Source: CAZQKL01 sp964593895 [NCBI: uncultured bacterium]
Lineage (GTDB): Bacteria > DYJV01
Assembly: GCA_964593895.1 (NCBI GenBank)
Contig: CAZQKL010000080.1
Coordinates: 1 to 9,492 of the forward strand
DNA: 9,492 nucleotides
Direction: 5' to 3'
Below are positions 7,626 through 9,492 of this stretch, piece by piece (the stretch's first letter is position 1; every line of letters begins with the position of its first letter). A program made the translations under genes and the position numbers. A model generated the notes under the pieces. The model ran no database searches, was not told where the DNA came from, and saw only the letters and a program-made list of their open reading frames with translations.

Positions 7626-8172
7626 GTTTTTAAGAACATGTATATGCTGTAATGAAGCAAAAAATAAAGATGAACTCTACAGATTTACAATTATAAATAA
7701 TGAGGTTGTGTTAGATTTTTATAAAAAACTTGAAGGAAGAGGTTTTTATGTGTGTAAAAACAGAGATTGTTTGTATAAATTAAATGAAAAGCTTATAAAA
7801 AAAAGTATGAAAAGAGAAAATTTTGTTTTAAATAAAGAAAAAATTTTTAATTCACTAAAAAATGTGATAAGGGAGAACATCTACAATCTAATAAAAATTT
7901 GCAATAAGAGTGGAAAAGCAATTGCAACAACCAATAGAATATTAATGTTAAAAGAGAAAATTTATATTATGATTGTAGCAATAGATATTGGAGAAAGTAG
8001 TTTAAAAAAATTAAAAAATCTTTTAGATAAAATTACAATAATTGACAGATTATTTAAAAAAGATGAGCTTGGAAAAATTTTTGGAAAAAGTGAAGTTAGT
8101 GCTGTTGCAATTTTAGAAAAAAATTTAGCTGAAAAAATTAAAAATTTATATTTTGAATATTTGGGGGTTTAG
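7612..8172 (+). CDS. YlxR (DUF448) protein fused to an L7Ae-like RNA-binding domain
   Basis: A 186-residue protein with two recognisable halves. Residues 1 to about 75 match the YlxR/DUF448 family, with the RTCICC start (Cys10, Cys13), ELYRF, and [15 protein letters not shown] with Cys48 and Cys53. Residues about 85-184 look like an L7Ae/YlxQ-type domain ([21 protein letters not shown], then [16 protein letters not shown], and an [15 protein letters not shown] segment). In B. subtilis these are two separate genes, ylxR and ylxQ, at this same place between nusA and infB. Fused forms are known in proteobacteria. The precise function is unsettled: RNA binding linked to translation or transcription is inferred from fold and context. 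The start overlaps nusA by 14 nt in another frame and has only a weak purine-rich ribosome site. Starting at 7612 preserves the full DUF448 N-terminus. infB begins 4 nt after its stop. Confidence 0.88.
   Translation: MAKNKFLRTCICCNEAKNKDELYRFTIINNEVVLDFYKKLEGRGFYVCKNRDCLYKLNEKLIKKSMKRENFVLNKEKIFNSLKNVIRENIYNLIKICNKSGKAIATTNRILMLKEKIYIMIVAIDIGESSLKKLKNLLDKITIIDRLFKKDELGKIFGKSEVSAVAILEKNLAEKIKNLYFEYLGV
8163..8167 (+). promoter_or_regulatory. Shine-Dalgarno-like site of infB
   Basis: GGGGG at 8163-8167, inside the final codons of the upstream gene, lies 9 nt before the infB ATG at 8177. It supports that start together with the 4-nt intergenic gap. Like rimP and nusA, the gene uses a G-run rather than the full AGGAGG consensus. 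Confidence 0.55.
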
Positions 8173-8176
8173 TTTA

Positions 8177-9492
8177 ATGGATAAAGAAAAGATTTTATCT
8201 CTTTCTAAAGAACTTGGAGTTAGTCCAGAAGAAATTATAAAAATTATTGAAAGAAGAAAAAAGGAAAATAGAGAACATACTTCTTTAGAGGATGAAATTA
8301 GAGCTGAAAAAAGAAAAAAAGATGAGGAAGAAAAATTTCAGGAAGAAAAGGTTGCAAAAGGAGTAATAAGGAGAAGGAGAAAAAAAGTTGTAGTTGTTGA
8401 GAAAAAACCTGAAACACCAGAAATTACAGAAGAGAAAAAAGAGGAAACTAAACCTCCTGAGAAAAAAGAAGTTGTAAAACCACCAAAAGTAATAAAGAGA
8501 AAACCTAAAAAAGTAGTAGTAAAAGAAGATAAGGAAAGAGAAAAGAGAAAATTAGAAGAAATCTTAAAAGCAAAAGAGAAGTTAGAAAAAAAATTAAAAG
8601 AACAGATTGAAATAAGAAAAAGAGAAATTAAAAAAGAAATTGAAGAGGAAATTTCTCCAAAACCAGTAGAAGAACCAATTCCTGAACCAACTCCAGTTAT
8701 AGATAAAAAAGAGAAGAAGAAAAAATTTATCCCTTCAGAAGAAGCACCTGAAAAAGCTAAAAAGAAAAAAAGAAGAAAATTTAAAACTGTTTTTGATAGA
8801 AAAAAGCGGATAACTGATACTGAATTTGAAGAGGATATGGGTGTTGGTATTGAAGAACAGACTGAACTTGAAAAAAAGGTGGAAGAAGAGATTGATAAAG
8901 GTGAAATAAAAAAGGTTGAAGAGGCAAAAACAAAAGCTAAAAAAGAGAAAGAAAAAGAGAAGGTTTCTACAAAACCTATAGTCAAAGAACATAAAAGAAA
9001 AATTAAAATAGAAGGAGATACAATTGTAGTAAATGAACTTGCCAAATTACTTAATGTAAAAGCAAATGAAATTATTAAAAAATTAATGGAAAATGGAGTA
9101 ATGGCAACAATTAATCAGGCAATAGATTATGAGACAGCTGCATTAATTTCATCTGAATTTGGATTTGAACTTGAAAAAGAGGAAGATTTAGAACAAAGAA
9201 TACTATCAAAACTTTATCAAGAAGATAAACCTGAAGATTTAAAACCTCGTCCACCTGTTGTTACAATAATGGGACACGTTGACCATGGAAAAACAACTTT
9301 ACTTGATAAAATAAGAAAAACAAAAGTTGCAGAAATGGAAGCAGGTGGAATAACCCAACATATAGGAGCATATTCAGTTGAAGTGGATGGGAAAAAGATT
9401 ACTTTTATAGATACTCCTGGTCATGAAGCTTTTACTGCAATGAGAGCAAGAGGAGCAAAAGTTACAGATATAGTAATTTTAATTGTTGCTGC
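8177..9492 (+). CDS. infB: Translation initiation factor IF-2 (N-terminal part, truncated by window edge)
   Basis: GTPase that brings initiator fMet-tRNA to the 30S subunit and promotes 50S joining. An open frame runs from the ATG at 8177 to the window end, giving 438 complete codons without a stop. Residues 1-30 ([19 protein letters not shown]) resemble a small IF2-N-like helical unit. About 30-275 is a highly charged Lys/Glu linker with a few Pro-rich patches. A clear IF2-N domain follows at about 281-333 ([21 protein letters not shown]). The G domain then begins: G1 GHVDHGKTT (366-374), switch [11 protein letters not shown], and G3 DTPGHEAF (412-419). G4 and the rest of the protein lie beyond the window. 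G1 at residue 366 puts the N-terminal extension nearer the long E. coli form than the short B. subtilis form. The gene closes the visible rimP-nusA-ylxR-infB order. rbfA and truB commonly follow in other genomes. Confidence 0.97.
   Translation, partial: MDKEKILSLSKELGVSPEEIIKIIERRKKENREHTSLEDEIRAEKRKKDEEEKFQEEKVAKGVIRRRRKKVVVVEKKPETPEITEEKKEETKPPEKKEVVKPPKVIKRKPKKVVVKEDKEREKRKLEEILKAKEKLEKKLKEQIEIRKREIKKEIEEEISPKPVEEPIPEPTPVIDKKEKKKKFIPSEEAPEKAKKKKRRKFKTVFDRKKRITDTEFEEDMGVGIEEQTELEKKVEEEIDKGEIKKVEEAKTKAKKEKEKEKVSTKPIVKEHKRKIKIEGDTIVVNELAKLLNVKANEIIKKLMENGVMATINQAIDYETAALISSEFGFELEKEEDLEQRILSKLYQEDKPEDLKPRPPVVTIMGHVDHGKTTLLDKIRKTKVAEMEAGGITQHIGAYSVEVDGKKITFIDTPGHEAFTAMRARGAKVTDIVILIVA

Noticed and set aside
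8338-9045. 235-codon Ser/Phe-rich open frame on the minus strand
   Set aside because: It lies wholly antisense to the Lys/Glu-rich linker of infB. Its low-complexity composition is the expected complement of AAA/GAA codons, and it has no domain or ribosome site.
1-9492. CRISPR array, mobile element, toxin-antitoxin pair, tRNA or other accessory system
   Set aside because: No spaced direct repeats, transposase or recombinase motifs, tRNA cloverleaf or small paired genes were seen. Outside the 155-bp divergent gap nearly every base belongs to a conserved housekeeping gene.

Overview
This 9.5 kb window is a compact, very AT-rich stretch of a bacterial chromosome holding two divergent housekeeping operons and no accessory or mobile DNA that I can recognise. 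The organism is not identifiable from the sequence alone. A 605-residue RpoD with a long non-conserved insert between regions 1.2 and 2, a YlxR-L7Ae fusion, and a NusA with a C-terminal helix-hairpin-helix domain suggest a low-GC, Gram-negative-type lineage rather than a classical Firmicute. The proteins are rich in Lys, Glu and Ile, and arginine is written mostly as AGA. That fits low GC and perhaps a thermophilic or reduced lifestyle, but this is only a hint.

Leftward operon (minus strand, 5721 down to 42): rsmI, dnaB, dnaG, rpoD. The genes overlap by 4 nt (rsmI/dnaB) and 1 nt (dnaG/rpoD) or lie 3 nt apart (dnaB/dnaG), so they are almost certainly one transcript. It joins a 16S rRNA methyltransferase, the replicative helicase, the primase that binds that helicase, and the housekeeping sigma factor. 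It is a variant of the dnaG-rpoD 'macromolecular synthesis' cluster with dnaB added and no rpsU between rsmI and rpoD. No terminator is visible in the 41 bases after rpoD, so the transcript may continue out of the window.

Divergent control region (about 5722-5876): a minus-strand promoter (TTGATT-N17-TATAAT) faces rsmI and a plus-strand promoter (TTGACA-N17-TATGTA) faces rimP. Each is followed almost at once by an inverted repeat. The rimP-side repeat is a textbook intrinsic-terminator shape (10-bp stem, 3-nt loop, 7-T run) ending just before the rimP ribosome binding site. This is the most interesting element here, because nothing is encoded on the plus strand upstream that would need terminating. 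It looks like a leader attenuator of the rimP-nusA-infB operon.

Rightward operon (plus strand, 5877 to beyond 9492): rimP, nusA, ylxR-L7Ae fusion, infB (cut by the window edge just after its G3 motif). The gene order is the widely conserved rimP-nusA-ylxR-infB order. The products link 30S subunit maturation, transcription elongation/termination and translation initiation. The window is densely coded and I found no evidence of an undescribed system. The findings are modest variations on conserved machinery plus the leader structure.
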